NCBI RefSeq assembly: GCF_003946245.1
Contig: NZ_RHNN01000011.1
Coordinates: 39,915 to 103,914, forward strand
Length of the DNA: 64,000 bases
Direction: 5' to 3'
Source of the DNA: Levilactobacillus cerevisiae
GTDB lineage: Bacteria > Bacillota > Bacilli > Lactobacillales > Lactobacillaceae
The notes beneath the pieces were generated by a model. It did no database searches. It was not told where the DNA came from and was given only the letters and a program-made list of their open reading frames with translations. Shown here in pieces: positions 49,347-58,642 of the stretch. The position numbers were made by a program, and so were the translations under genes. The stretch's first letter is position 1. Every line of letters starts with the position of its first letter.

Positions 49347-49682
49347 ATGCTACATCGAGAAAATAGTATTCGGCAGTATCATACCAGTTCTGCCGCTGAT
49401 TTAATTCAAGAGACGATGGCATTTTATGAAATTACGCAAACCGACTTGGCCGCGCGATTAGGCGTTAGTCAGAAAAATATTTCGGACATTCTTAAACGAA
49501 AGCGATTCATCAGCGAAGTCTTAGCTTTAAGAATTGAGACCGTCATGGGGATTTCTAGTGAACTGTTGTTAAACCTGGATGTGAATTTCAAATTGCACCA
49601 GGCCAAGGAAATGGCAGAGACCGTTGAGCCCCAGAAGCAATCCGACAAGTTTCTCAAACGCTATAGTTGGGTCACCGTCTGA
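49347..49682 (+). CDS. higA: HigA-type antitoxin, XRE family
   Basis: A 111-residue protein with a central HTH (ITQTDLAARLGVSQKNISDI, about residues 33-52), as in HigA antitoxins, which block HigB and repress the operon. The ATG at 49347 lies 13 bp after the toxin stop, with AAGGAG upstream. A frame extending to 49203 overlaps higB without a start signal and is not used. Confidence 0.85.
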   Translation: MLHRENSIRQYHTSSAADLIQETMAFYEITQTDLAARLGVSQKNISDILKRKRFISEVLALRIETVMGISSELLLNLDVNFKLHQAKEMAETVEPQKQSDKFLKRYSWVTV

Positions 49683-49796
49683 GTTTCAGTGGTCAAGGCC
49701 GCTTAGCTAGGGCAAGGAACACGTTGCTTTCAAGCCGGGCACCCGCCCCTTTCCAGGTAACCGGAAAAATTCAACTATAGTGGAATTGCGACAACC

Positions 49797-49843
49797 AAAA
49801 CGTGCCAGCAGAAATTGACGTTCAATTTCTACTGGCACGTTTT
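49797..49843. terminator. Bidirectional terminator between higA and mleS
   Basis: AAAACGTGCCAG and CTGGCACGTTTT with an inner AGAAATTG/CAATTTCT stem form a long hairpin between convergent genes. Confidence 0.85.
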
Positions 49844-49872
49844 CATTTAGCTTACATTGTGGCAGCGGGACC

Positions 49873-51510
49873 CTAGTCGATCTCGCGGTATGCCGGCACC
49901 CACTTCATCGCAGCTACGGCCGCCTTGGCGTCACTGATGGGTTCCTTGTTCAAACCTTGATCCAGCACGCTTTGGGCCACGATTTCGGCTAACTTCTGGG
50001 AAAAGCTCGTCAATTGGGAAACGGGTGGGAGCACTGCGGCGCCGGGTTGGGACGTATCCACGAGTCCCCCCAGGGCGTGGCAGGCCGCGGACAGCGTTTC
50101 GCCGTTCAAGACCTTCGCCGTGGCGGCAATCAGGCCGAAGCCCAGGCCGGGGTACATCAGGGCGTTGTTGCCCTGGCCAATGTGATAGGTCGTGCCCTGG
50201 TAAACCACGTCGCCGGCGGGGATCCCGGTCGCAATCAAAGCCTGGCCGTCCGTCCATTTGATCAGATTGGCCGCAGTTGCTTCGGCGAGCTTGGTGGGGT
50301 TGGACAGCGGGAAAATGATGGGGCGCGGCGTGTGCGCAGCCATGTCCTTGACGATGGCCTCGGTAAACGTACCGGGTTGCGTGGACGTGCCAATCAGGAC
50401 GGTCGGGTGGATTGTCCGGACCACGGCGGCCAGAGTCGTCAGCTCAGCCGCGTTCGCAAATTCAGACCGGTCGCGGGTGAACGGTTTTTGCGCCGCCGTC
50501 AGATCGGGGGTGTCGTTAAACAACAAGCCTTGACGGTCCACGGCGTAGAAGTGTTGCCGGGCCTCCTCTTCGGACAGGCCGGCCCGCTTAAGCTCGTCTA
50601 AAATTTGGTTGGCGATGCCCATGCCAGCGGTCCCAGCACCGAACGTCACGAATTTTTGATCGGTGATGTCCTCGTGAGAAATGTTGAGCGCCCCCAGGAT
50701 GCCGGCGAGCACGACCATGCCCGTTCCCTGGATGTCATCGTTGAACGTAGCAAATTGGTCCTGGTACTTGTCGAGGATGACTTGCGCGTTGCCCCGACCG
50801 AAGTCCTCCCAGTGAAGCAGGGATTCGGGGAACAGCTTGCGTTCGGCGGTCACGAATTGGTCAATGATGGCGAGGTAGTCGTCACCGGCCAGCCGCTTGT
50901 GGTGATTGCCCAGGTAAAGGGGGTCGTTTAGCAATTTTTCATTGTTGGTACCGGCGTCAATGCTGACGGGGAGGACCTGCGCGGGGTCGATCCCGGCGGC
51001 GGCCGTGTACACCATCAGCTTGCCCACGGCGATATCGACGCCGTTGACACCCCAGTCGCCCATGCCTAGAATCCCTTCGGCGTCGGTGACCACGACCAAA
51101 CGAATGTCGCGGCCATTGGCGGCGTTGGCCAGCGTGGCTTCAATGTCCGCCGGCGCGTCAACGGAGATGAAGGCGGCGTTTTGCGGGTCGGTGAAGAGGT
51201 GGCTGTAGGCCTCAATGGCGTCGGCCACGGTGGGGTCGTACACGATTGGCATGAACTCCACCACGTGGTCGTCCATCAGTTTGAAGAACAGCGTCCGGTT
51301 CTCGTTGAACAGGGTCATCAAGAAGAGCCGTTTCTCCAGGTTGTTGGCCTTGCTTTGGTACTGGGCGTACGCCTGCGTTGCCTGTTCGGCCAGCGTTTGG
51401 ACGTGGCTGGGCAGGGTACCGACCAGGCCCAGTGACTGGCGCTCGGCCTGCGTGAAGGCGGTCCCCTTGTTTAGGAAGGGGTTATTTAAAATAGTAGCTG
51501 CAGTTTTCAT
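49873..51510 (-). CDS. mleS: Malolactic enzyme
   Basis: A 545-residue NAD- and Mn-dependent enzyme converting L-malate to L-lactate and CO2. It follows the Oenococcus/Lactobacillus malolactic sequence closely: [19 protein letters not shown] at the start, [34 protein letters not shown] [19 protein letters not shown], the NAD loop [15 protein letters not shown] and [10 protein letters not shown]. The start at 51510 has GGAGG six bases upstream; an in-frame start at 51669 would overlap the divergent regulator. Unlike many mle loci, no malate permease gene (mleP) follows; the next genes are higBA. Confidence 0.92.
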   Translation of the reverse strand: MKTAATILNNPFLNKGTAFTQAERQSLGLVGTLPSHVQTLAEQATQAYAQYQSKANNLEKRLFLMTLFNENRTLFFKLMDDHVVEFMPIVYDPTVADAIEAYSHLFTDPQNAAFISVDAPADIEATLANAANGRDIRLVVVTDAEGILGMGDWGVNGVDIAVGKLMVYTAAAGIDPAQVLPVSIDAGTNNEKLLNDPLYLGNHHKRLAGDDYLAIIDQFVTAERKLFPESLLHWEDFGRGNAQVILDKYQDQFATFNDDIQGTGMVVLAGILGALNISHEDITDQKFVTFGAGTAGMGIANQILDELKRAGLSEEEARQHFYAVDRQGLLFNDTPDLTAAQKPFTRDRSEFANAAELTTLAAVVRTIHPTVLIGTSTQPGTFTEAIVKDMAAHTPRPIIFPLSNPTKLAEATAANLIKWTDGQALIATGIPAGDVVYQGTTYHIGQGNNALMYPGLGFGLIAATAKVLNGETLSAACHALGGLVDTSQPGAAVLPPVSQLTSFSQKLAEIVAQSVLDQGLNKEPISDAKAAVAAMKWVPAYREID

Positions 51511-51669
51511 GAATGAATTCCTCCAGTAAGTGTTGTTGGCTTGAATGGTGCCGTGATTGAACTTAACATCTCCACTATAAGTGGCCGGCAGGGGTATAGT
51601 CAAATGTGGTGGTTGATATAAAAATAATTTATAATGGAGATATAAATATCGTGATAAGGGGACTGACAA

Positions 51670-52566
51670 ATGAACACCAAAGACCTAGACTATTTCGTTC
51701 GCTTAATTCAGACGAAAAATTTTTCCCAAGTGGCGCAAGACTTCGGCGTGACCCAGCCGACGATTACCATGGCCATTCAGCGCCTGGAAGCCGCGTTTCA
51801 GGCAAAGCTAGTCCTGCGTGACCGCGTGCACAACACGCTGGTGGTCACGCCTAGTGGGGAACAGCTCGCCGTGCACGCGCGCACCGTCCTCCGCGAGCTG
51901 GACTTGGCCCACCAAGAACTCGCCCACCTGACACAGGACAAGACGGTGCTGGGACTGCCACCGATCATTGAAAACTACTACTTTCCGCGGGTGGCGGCCC
52001 ACCTGCAGGCACGGGGGATGTTGGAAAATATCCAGACGCTGGAGGGCGGGTCGGTCTGGTTGCGCAAGGCGTTGCGGGACGGCCAGGTGGATTTGGCGCT
52101 CCTGGGATCAACGGCACCGCTCTCGTACCAGGCGCTAGTCGCCGAGGAATTTGATCGCCAACCATTCACCATTTTCGTGGCCGCGAACCATCCGTTGGCC
52201 CAGCGCAAGCGCATCACCTTTAGTGAATTGCGGCACGAGAAGTTTGTGCTATTTAATAGTAGCTTTGTGCACGATACGGCCTTCAATACGTTGACGCGAC
52301 GCAATCATTTTCGCCCCGATGTGGTCTTCCGGGCCAACGACACCCACGTCATCATGAACCTGGTCGCGGAAAATGTTGGCGTGACCTTCTTGACGGACAT
52401 TGTCGACCAGCACCGCGACGACGTGGTCCGCCTGCAGCTCGTGGATGACGCGCAACCGGAATTCATCTCCAGCATCGTTTACCGGGCGTCACACGTCTTG
52501 ACCCCGGCGCAGGAACAGGTGCTGGCGGTCTTGCGGGCAACGCTGGGCGGAACGCCGGCTTTCTGA
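51670..52566 (+). CDS. mleR: LysR-family regulator of the malolactic gene
   Basis: A 298-residue LysR protein: N-terminal HTH ([20 protein letters not shown], residues about 17-36) and a periplasmic-binding-like effector domain. It diverges from mleS across 160 bp, the arrangement of mleR-mleS in other lactic bacteria, where malate-activated MleR induces the malolactic enzyme. The AT-rich dyads between the two starts (ATATAAATAT near 51640) are candidate LysR boxes. The symbol rests on context. Confidence 0.82.
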   Translation: MNTKDLDYFVRLIQTKNFSQVAQDFGVTQPTITMAIQRLEAAFQAKLVLRDRVHNTLVVTPSGEQLAVHARTVLRELDLAHQELAHLTQDKTVLGLPPIIENYYFPRVAAHLQARGMLENIQTLEGGSVWLRKALRDGQVDLALLGSTAPLSYQALVAEEFDRQPFTIFVAANHPLAQRKRITFSELRHEKFVLFNSSFVHDTAFNTLTRRNHFRPDVVFRANDTHVIMNLVAENVGVTFLTDIVDQHRDDVVRLQLVDDAQPEFISSIVYRASHVLTPAQEQVLAVLRATLGGTPAF

Positions 52567-52629
52567 GGGGGGGGGAACTGCTGGTGGAGATTTCTTTAAG
52601 CATGATTGATGAAATCCTGAAAAATAGGA

Positions 52630-52694
52630 TTTTATCAAGTATACTTGATAAAAACGTTGAAATTCTGTTTTCTTCAAGTATACTTGAAGAAAAC
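52630..52694. promoter_or_regulatory. Twin long palindromes before the DUF4143 ATPase gene
   Basis: Two perfect palindromes of 24 bp (52630-52653) and 28 bp (52667-52694) share the core TCAAGTATACTTGA and have centres 39 bp apart. They end 19 bp before the chosen start of the ATPase gene. No T run follows either one, so operators are more likely than terminators. Confidence 0.65.
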
Positions 52695-52713
52695 AATGAA
52701 CGGGGTGGCACAC

Positions 52714-53904
52714 ATGGTTGTCCGGCAACTTTATTTAGATCGGTTAAAACAGTATCAAGATACCGAATTCGTCAAGGTTATCACGGGTGTTCGGCGGTCC
52801 GGCAAGACCTTTGTGCTGCGGATGTTCCGAGATTTCTTACAAGAAAGTGGGATTGCGGCCGATCAGATTATCTTTATTAATTTTGAATCCATGAAATACC
52901 AGCACCTCTTAACCAAGGAAGCCTTGTACCAGTACGTGACGGCACGGGTAGTTCCTGACAGAAAAATGTATCTGTTCTTTGATGAGGTACAGCGGGTTAC
53001 TGATTGGGAGGACGCCATCAATAGTTTTCGCGTTGACTTTGACGCGGACATTTACGTTTCCGGATCGAACGCATCCTTGCTTTCCGGCGAGTTGGCAACG
53101 CTACTGACCGGGCGGATGGTGGAAATCCCGATTTACCCGTTATCCTTCAAGGAGTTTCTACAATTCACCGGGAGCACCAAGCCGCTTGATTTGGCTTTCA
53201 ATGATTACGTGACGGAGGGAGGATTCCCCGCGGTGGCGTTGGTGACCGATACCGAGGTGAAACGCAGTGTGTTGGATGGTATTTACAGTTCGATCCTGTT
53301 GCGGGATGTGAACGAGCGAGCGGCAATTAGAAATGATGGCCTGTTAACCCAGGTTGCGACCTATCTGCTGAGTGAAATTGGCAACCCGATTTCGGGAAAC
53401 AAAATCGCTGGTGCTTTGAAAAATGAGGGCTGGGGGACGGCGAATGCGACCTCCATGCTCCGGTACATGAATTTGTTGTGTGCGGCGTTTATTTTCTATC
53501 CGGCGAAGCGCTATGATCTCAGAGGAAAGGCTTATTTGCGCTCGACAGCTAAATATTATGCAGTCGATACGGGGTTGCGAAACGTCACGCTGAACCGTAA
53601 CTATCGTGACAATTTTGGCCATCAGATTGAAAACATTGTCTACTTGGAGTTGTTGCGGCGGGGGTATCGCGTCGACGTCGGCAAAGATGGTGAACGGGAG
53701 ATTGACTTCGTGGCGAAGCGGGGCCATGAGGTCGCGTACTACCAGGTGACGATGCAATTGCCAACTCAGGATAACCGAGAAATTGGAAATCTGCAGGCAC
53801 TCGACGACAACTACGCCAAGACGCTGATTACGGCGAATCGCATGGATGTGGGCGAAGTTGCTGGTATCCCGATTGTCCATATCGTGGATTGGCTATTGGC
53901 CTAG
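52714..53904 (+). CDS. AAA+ ATPase with DUF4143 domain
   Basis: A 396-residue protein: Walker A GVRRSGKT (near residue 23), Walker B LFFDEVQRV with sensor segment YVSGSNASLLSGELATLLTGR, then a C-terminal DUF4143 restriction-endonuclease-like part (LELLRRGYRVDVGKDGEREIDFVAKRG; the E-x-D and K pattern resembles a PD-(D/E)XK core). These ATPases are widespread, often mobile, with unclear function. The ATG at 52714 follows GGGGTGG; an in-frame ATG at 52696 lacks a site, and the longer frame would translate a palindrome. Confidence 0.8.
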   Translation: MVVRQLYLDRLKQYQDTEFVKVITGVRRSGKTFVLRMFRDFLQESGIAADQIIFINFESMKYQHLLTKEALYQYVTARVVPDRKMYLFFDEVQRVTDWEDAINSFRVDFDADIYVSGSNASLLSGELATLLTGRMVEIPIYPLSFKEFLQFTGSTKPLDLAFNDYVTEGGFPAVALVTDTEVKRSVLDGIYSSILLRDVNERAAIRNDGLLTQVATYLLSEIGNPISGNKIAGALKNEGWGTANATSMLRYMNLLCAAFIFYPAKRYDLRGKAYLRSTAKYYAVDTGLRNVTLNRNYRDNFGHQIENIVYLELLRRGYRVDVGKDGEREIDFVAKRGHEVAYYQVTMQLPTQDNREIGNLQALDDNYAKTLITANRMDVGEVAGIPIVHIVDWLLA

Positions 53905-54037
53905 TAGCGTGTGGTAAAGACGATTCAGGTAATCGCTAGTGTTGGTTTACCGTTTGCCCAATTTAGATGGAAACGCTGTGGAGCGGGCTCCTAACCTTTC
54001 AAGCTTTTCAATTGGTTAAGCTTTTCGCTCATGAGCT

Positions 54038-54062
54038 GAGCACCCACAGCTGAAGGTGCTTT
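54038..54062 (+). terminator. Hairpin terminator
   Basis: AGCACC and GGTGCT form a short stem followed by TTTT, 135 bp after the DUF4143 gene. The stretch 53950-53985 before it shares GAAACGCTGTGG with 42030-42060. Confidence 0.6.
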
Positions 54063-54128
54063 TAGTGGATTAGGCGGTTTTTTAGAATTTATAGCGACAT
54101 TTTAAAATAGAGAGGTAAGTGTTTGTAA

Positions 54129-54554
54129 TTGTATGATCTTAAATTTCGAATGATCGCTAGTTGCATGGCAGTCGTGCCTACAGCAATCATCGGTGCAGAA
54201 TGGTATATGAACTTATCAATGAATGAAACACCCGTAGAGTTTGCAGTCGCAATCTTATTGCTGATTTGGGTTTGGCTAGCATCATTGGTTAGTAGCGTAG
54301 TCCTTTTAAGACTGATTTCGATTCGCTTATATCAAAAATCAGTTCAACAGCTTTTGAAAGCACCTAATGTTAATCACATGCTAGAATCCAAAGATTCGCA
54401 AGATCTGTCTAAAATTTTACAAACATTAAATTTCAGCTATTCTAGGAAACTCAGAAAGGCTGTAAAAAAAGAGAGTACGGATCAAAGGCGTAAACGCTTA
54501 ATCGAAGCCATTATCCATCGCAAAAATTTACTGGAAATGGACGAGAAGAATTGA
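54129..54554 (+). CDS. Membrane protein of unknown function, AT-rich
   Basis: A 141-residue protein with two hydrophobic segments (MIASCMAVVPTAIIGAEW and FAVAILLLIWVWLASLVSSV) and a basic helical cytoplasmic tail rich in Lys, Arg and Ser. It begins at TTG 54129 immediately after an in-frame stop; AGAGG lies 13 bases upstream, so the start is uncertain. No family is recognised. Low GC suggests acquisition together with the SdpI-like remnant that follows. Confidence 0.5.
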   Translation: MYDLKFRMIASCMAVVPTAIIGAEWYMNLSMNETPVEFAVAILLLIWVWLASLVSSVVLLRLISIRLYQKSVQQLLKAPNVNHMLESKDSQDLSKILQTLNFSYSRKLRKAVKKESTDQRRKRLIEAIIHRKNLLEMDEKN

Positions 54555-54579
54555 TTCTATCGTGAACGCGATAGCACAA

Positions 54580-54623
54580 CAAAGAGACCAAGCAACCGTT
54601 TTTCGACGGGGCTTGGTCTCTTT
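54580..54623 (+). terminator. Terminator after the membrane protein gene
   Basis: CAAAGAGACCAAGC and GCTTGGTCTCTTTG form a perfect 14-bp stem. A CTATCG-N6-CGATAG dyad (54557-54574) lies just before it. Confidence 0.85.
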
Positions 54624-54881
54624 GATTTGTCATGGATATCGTGCCGCCCAACCATCTTCGTTAGTAATGGTAATTGAAGCGTTAGAAAGAAACGCGATTG
54701 CAAATTAAATACTTCTCTCGATTTAACATGAATCATCGAAAGTATCTTTTACAAATTATATAAAGGTCAATTGAAAAGTATGCCCCGCTTTAATTTGTTA
54801 ATACGTCGACCTTTCAAGATGATTTAAGTTGTGCTCAATTAAGAGAGGTACTACTATTTCGATAAGAAAAGGAGATTACTA
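54624..54881. other. AT-rich intergenic stretch
   Basis: About 260 bp with no gene and no convincing promoter; the next ribosome binding site (AAAAGGAG) is at 54868-54875. Confidence 0.35.
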
Positions 54882-55622
54882 ATGGTCATGCGCTAAAATC
54901 TAGCATCGCACAGCTATCATGGTTCAGATGACCCAATTGTTTCTTTGATTGTGAAGCGTCTGGACTTTATTTACTCATCAATGGACGTCAGGATTGGACC
55001 ACAAACTATGTCGTAGAACGCTAGAGGTGACAGATACGTTAATTGGAAATTTTTCTGTAAAGGCTCCTTATTTGGTTTTAGCGAATCTGTTTGTGATGGT
55101 TTTGGTCTGGCTCAACCAAGTGATTGGCTGGAAATATGGCATGACAAAATATACAGCAGAATGGCATCTCACGATAGTCTTTACTGCCATTTTATTAATC
55201 ATTTTATTGCTCTCACTGCGAGTGTGGCGTCATTTCTTCAAAAGCTTCCAAAAGATGTATACTGATCTGAATGTCGTATTCTTATTGTATGCCATGTTGT
55301 TATTAATTATTCCAAGCGCGTTGGGAAAAGAAAATCTATCACAACATTCAGCTGGGATGGGGATCCTTTTTTCCTAGGTTTACCAATGCCATATGTTAGG
55401 AGAAACCATTTAATTGGTATCCGGCTTCCATGGACGTATGAGTCGCCAATAATTTGGTGTAAGGTAAACTTGTTGGGTGATAGACTGCTTTTGATATTTG
55501 GATTAATTAGTATTGTTGTTGGAACACTGGGTGCTAATTGGTTTATCTGGTCATTGATCTGCTCTACAATTATTTTAGCTGTGGCAACGACAGTATATGC
55601 GTATTACTTACATGGACTTTAA
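54882..55622 (+). pseudogene. SdpI-family immunity protein, frameshifted
   Basis: A strong AAAAGGAG precedes ATG 54882, but the frame stops after four codons. Pieces of an SdpI-like protein follow in different frames: LASHSYHGSDDPIVS (a DUF1648-like segment, from about 54899), then two membrane segments from 54994, then a shift near 55330-55350 into FSWDGDPFFLGLPMPYVRRN followed by HLIGIRLPWTYESPIIW, the SdpI signature, and two final membrane segments to 55622. SdpI proteins protect against the SdpC peptide toxin. At least two frameshifts make a functional product unlikely. The 127- and 78-codon frames seen here are fragments of this one gene. Confidence 0.7.
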
Positions 55623-55810
55623 CTGCCGTAAATTTGTAAAACTTGGAATAAATTGCTATGAAGGAGAATAAGCGCTAATTCTTTAATTCCAATCTTGTGA
55701 TGATTAAGACGTACTCGTCAGACGAAATAACCTGTGCTTTCTGGCGTTCAGGTGCCGTCAATTCAATCGTTGCTCATGAACTGAATCATCCGCAAAGTTG
55801 ACCACGCGAA

Positions 55811-55853
55811 AAAGGTACAGCCGCTACCAATCACGATAACGGCTGTACCTTTT
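55811..55853. terminator. Terminator of the ABC-F gene
   Basis: AAAGGTACAGCCG and CGGCTGTACCTTT form a perfect 13-bp stem with a 16-nt loop, downstream of the minus-strand ABC-F gene. Confidence 0.85.
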
Positions 55854-55881
55854 GTGCGCCAGCAATCAAGCCAGCTGCGCT

Positions 55882-57378
55882 CTACGGCAACGGGGTCAGG
55901 GTCACGACCTTCGTTGCCACATCGTCAATAAACTGCTGATCGTGCTCGACGAACAATAATGTCGGGCGCGCGGTGGTCAGCAGGGTCGTCAGCTGTTCCT
56001 GATTGAAGACGTCCAGATAATTCAGTGGCTCATCCCAAATGAACAGGTTGGCAGGCGTCGCGAGGGACTGGGCCAACTCAACTTTTTTCTGCTGGCCCAT
56101 ACTCATTTGCTCGATGGGCGTTGCGAAAACGTCGCGGGGCAGGCCGAGCTTCTTGAGCGTGTTCAGTAAGGCATTGCGGTCAAGGTGGTGCGCGGTGGCA
56201 AATGCCGTCAGGGCGCCACGATTGTCAGCCGTCAGTTGGCGCGCCACGCTGAGGGTTAACTGGGGCTTGAGGTCGGCAACTCCGGTCCGGTTGCCGGTAA
56301 ACGTTCCCAACAGGTTGCGGATGAGAGACGACTTGCCACAGCCATTGGGGCCAACGAGGGCCACCCGGTCGCCGGCTTCGAGGTCGAAGGACACCGGCGA
56401 GAAGAGTTGCCGATCTCCGTACCACAACGAAAAGTCAGCGACGTGGAGGAGTGGCTGATAGTGCGTGGACATGGGCGTCATGGTTAGCGGCGGTACGTGT
56501 TCAATGTTTTGGCGTAAACCTTCCGTGGCCGCGAGCTCTCTGTCTCGGCGGCGTGCCACGTTACGCGCGCGTTTCATCATTTTAGCGGGGAGGGTACTAC
56601 TCCCGGCAGCGTTGCGGCCGCTATTTTTCTGGTGGGGATTGCCGTGCGCACGGCTTTCCGTGATCTGGGCCCAATTGGACCGGTCGGTAGCGCTGTGCTG
56701 GAGACGGTCGGCTTCCTTTTTTAATTTGGCGTCGCGCTCCTCTTCAAAGTTGTCGCGCCGCTGTTTCTGGTCCTCGTAGACGGCAAAGTTGCCGTGGGTC
56801 AGGCTCAGTTGTTTACGCTCGATGGCTAGCGTGTGGTCGGTCACCTGATTGAGAAAATGGCGGTCGTGACTGACGACGATGAAGCCCTGGCGCTTACTTT
56901 TGAGGTAGGCGGCGACGCGTTGGCGGCTGGGAAGATCCAAGTGATTAGTGGGTTCATCAATCAGCGGGTAGGCCTGTTCATCGGCAAATAAAATGGCGAG
57001 CAGTGCCTTGGTCTGTTCCCCGCCGGACAACGTGGCGAAGGGCTGGTTCAAGCGGGCGGGGTCCAGGTCGAGCTGGCGTAATTCGCGTTCCAGTTGCCAG
57101 TCAGCGACCGGGGAAATTTGATGGAGCACGGCCGTTGCGGACTGCTGCGGATCGGGCACGGTGGCGGGAAAATAGCTAACGTTCTGGTTGCCGGTAATCG
57201 TGCCCTGGTAAGGATAGGCGCCCAGTAAGAGGTTGAACAGGGTGGTCTTACCGCGACCGTTGCGGCCGACCAATCCTAATTTCCAATGCGTATCCAGGTC
57301 TAAATCGACGTGATCAAAGAGCACATGGTCATTCGGATCGAAGCCGAAGGTTAATTGGTGGAGTGAAATTTTTGGCAT
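55882..57378 (-). CDS. ABC-F ATPase (antibiotic-resistance type)
   Basis: A 498-residue protein with two ATPase domains and no membrane segment. NBD1: Walker A GRNGRGKTT (near residue 37), signature LSGGEQTKALLA, Walker B IDEPTNHLD. NBD2: GPNGCGKSS (near 347), altered signature MSMGQQKKVELA, Walker B IWDEPLNYLD. The charged linker between them (about residues 205-300) is the ribosome-reaching arm. Size and the degenerate second signature resemble Lsa/Vga/Msr-type ribosome protection proteins. Resistance spectrum cannot be read from the sequence. Confidence 0.85.
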   Translation of the reverse strand: MPKISLHQLTFGFDPNDHVLFDHVDLDLDTHWKLGLVGRNGRGKTTLFNLLLGAYPYQGTITGNQNVSYFPATVPDPQQSATAVLHQISPVADWQLERELRQLDLDPARLNQPFATLSGGEQTKALLAILFADEQAYPLIDEPTNHLDLPSRQRVAAYLKSKRQGFIVVSHDRHFLNQVTDHTLAIERKQLSLTHGNFAVYEDQKQRRDNFEEERDAKLKKEADRLQHSATDRSNWAQITESRAHGNPHQKNSGRNAAGSSTLPAKMMKRARNVARRRDRELAATEGLRQNIEHVPPLTMTPMSTHYQPLLHVADFSLWYGDRQLFSPVSFDLEAGDRVALVGPNGCGKSSLIRNLLGTFTGNRTGVADLKPQLTLSVARQLTADNRGALTAFATAHHLDRNALLNTLKKLGLPRDVFATPIEQMSMGQQKKVELAQSLATPANLFIWDEPLNYLDVFNQEQLTTLLTTARPTLLFVEHDQQFIDDVATKVVTLTPLP

Positions 57379-57605
57379 GAAGCGAGACTTCCCATCTTAA
57401 TTGGCAAAGTAGCTGCAATAATGGGGTGTTCGTTGCGAGAATCTTCACATTAATCGCGTTCTTTCTAGGTTTAGTGGGACTGGGGGATTTACCACGGCAG
57501 TCTCTTATCGTGAATTTTAGATTAAAATTAGATTAGAATCAAGTGAAATGCCTCTTTAGTTGCGTCTGAGACAAAACGCCAGACTTGAGTTGTCTCTCTA
57601 CATCT
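57379..57605. other. Intergenic stretch upstream of the ABC-F gene
   Basis: Regulatory space of the ABC-F gene. A 36-codon hydrophobic frame beginning at GTG 57427 lacks a ribosome binding site; no gene is called. Confidence 0.3.
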
Positions 57606-57705
57606 ACATTGTCGAAACGTGCGACCAAAGGCAGCTGGCTCCGCTTAAAACTGATAGCCAAATAATCCAAGCCCAGGATTATCCGGCTATCAGCCTTAAG
57701 GCTCA
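57606..57705 (-). repeat. Hairpin repeat R2, copy b
   Basis: Reverse-oriented copy of 46936-47035. The hairpin is GATAGCC...GGCTATC (57653-57691) with the same 19-mer inside; the stem is better paired than in copy a, with compensating pairs. Confidence 0.75.
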
Positions 57706-57845
57706 CCGGTAGCCACAACCCCCGACCAGGCCAGCGATTCCCCGAATTTTCCTTTCGTTTTCATAAAATATTTGGTATGCTAGTCGGATACTGAAAAAAA
57801 TCTCGGGCGACTAGCGGAGTGGGCCTAGAGGGAAAGCGAGTGACC

Positions 57846-58463
57846 ATGTCAGCAATGTATTTGCGGGGCCTCCTATTGAGCCTGGCCCTGGTATCCTCGA
57901 TTGGGATGCAAAATTTATTTGTCTTCAACAACGCGATTAATCAGCCTTTGAAACGCGCCTGGCCCGTCACCGTGATGGTCTGGTTTGCCGACACAGCGCT
58001 GACGTTAGCGGCTTTCTTCGGCATGGGGGCGATTATCAGCTCCCACGAAATGTTTAAGCTGATTATTATGTTCGTGGGTGGCTTACTGGTCATTTGGATT
58101 GGGTTTGGTATCTTGCGGTCAGCGGCGAGTTTCAAACTAGAGAGTTCAAGCACGCCGTTACCCATGAAAAAATCACTGGTCAACGCGTGGGTGGTCACGT
58201 GGGCCAACCCGCAGGCAATCATCGACACCAGCCTGATGTTCGGGGCCATGCGCGGCTCCCTGACCGATACGGAAGTGACGCCGTTTATCACTGGCGTGGT
58301 CTCGGCCACAGCCATCTGGTTCTTTGGCATCACGCTGATTCTGGGCTTGCTCAAGGAACGCCTGCCACAGAAATTCCTGATGTGGGTCAACATTGTCTCC
58401 GGTGGCATCGTCATGCTGTACGGCTGTTACCTGTTGTACCAGGCTTTGATGATGGTGATTTAG
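57846..58463 (+). CDS. LysE/ArgO-family amino-acid exporter
   Basis: A 205-residue membrane protein with six hydrophobic segments. SIGMQNLFVFNNAIN near the N-terminus and WVVTWANPQAIIDTSLMFG in the middle are the LysE-family hallmarks. It would export basic or other amino acids. Both GTG 57840 and ATG 57846 are possible starts behind AGAGGG; the ATG is listed. Single-gene unit with a strong terminator. Confidence 0.83.
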   Translation: MSAMYLRGLLLSLALVSSIGMQNLFVFNNAINQPLKRAWPVTVMVWFADTALTLAAFFGMGAIISSHEMFKLIIMFVGGLLVIWIGFGILRSAASFKLESSSTPLPMKKSLVNAWVVTWANPQAIIDTSLMFGAMRGSLTDTEVTPFITGVVSATAIWFFGITLILGLLKERLPQKFLMWVNIVSGGIVMLYGCYLLYQALMMVI

Positions 58464-58538
58464 GGTCTTGCGGTGAGTAAAGTTGGGTAGGCGGATCTGC
58501 AAGTGCCGTCACGAAAATAAGTAACTAACTGTGTATAC

Positions 58539-58582
58539 AAAAGTCGACGGCCCGCTGAAATTTGCGTGGCCGTCGACTTTTT
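58539..58582 (+). terminator. Terminator of the LysE-family gene
   Basis: AAAAGTCGACGGCC and GGCCGTCGACTTTT form a perfect 14-bp stem followed by a T. Confidence 0.88.
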
Positions 58583-58642
58583 GGTTGTACTGAATTTATA
58601 GTGTTGAAACGGGTGGCCAGCTACGGTCACCCGTTCTTTGTC

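Noticed and set aside
51511..51669. N-terminal extension of the malolactic enzyme
   Set aside because: It would begin next to the start of the divergent LysR gene, has no ribosome binding site, and is not present in known malolactic enzymes.
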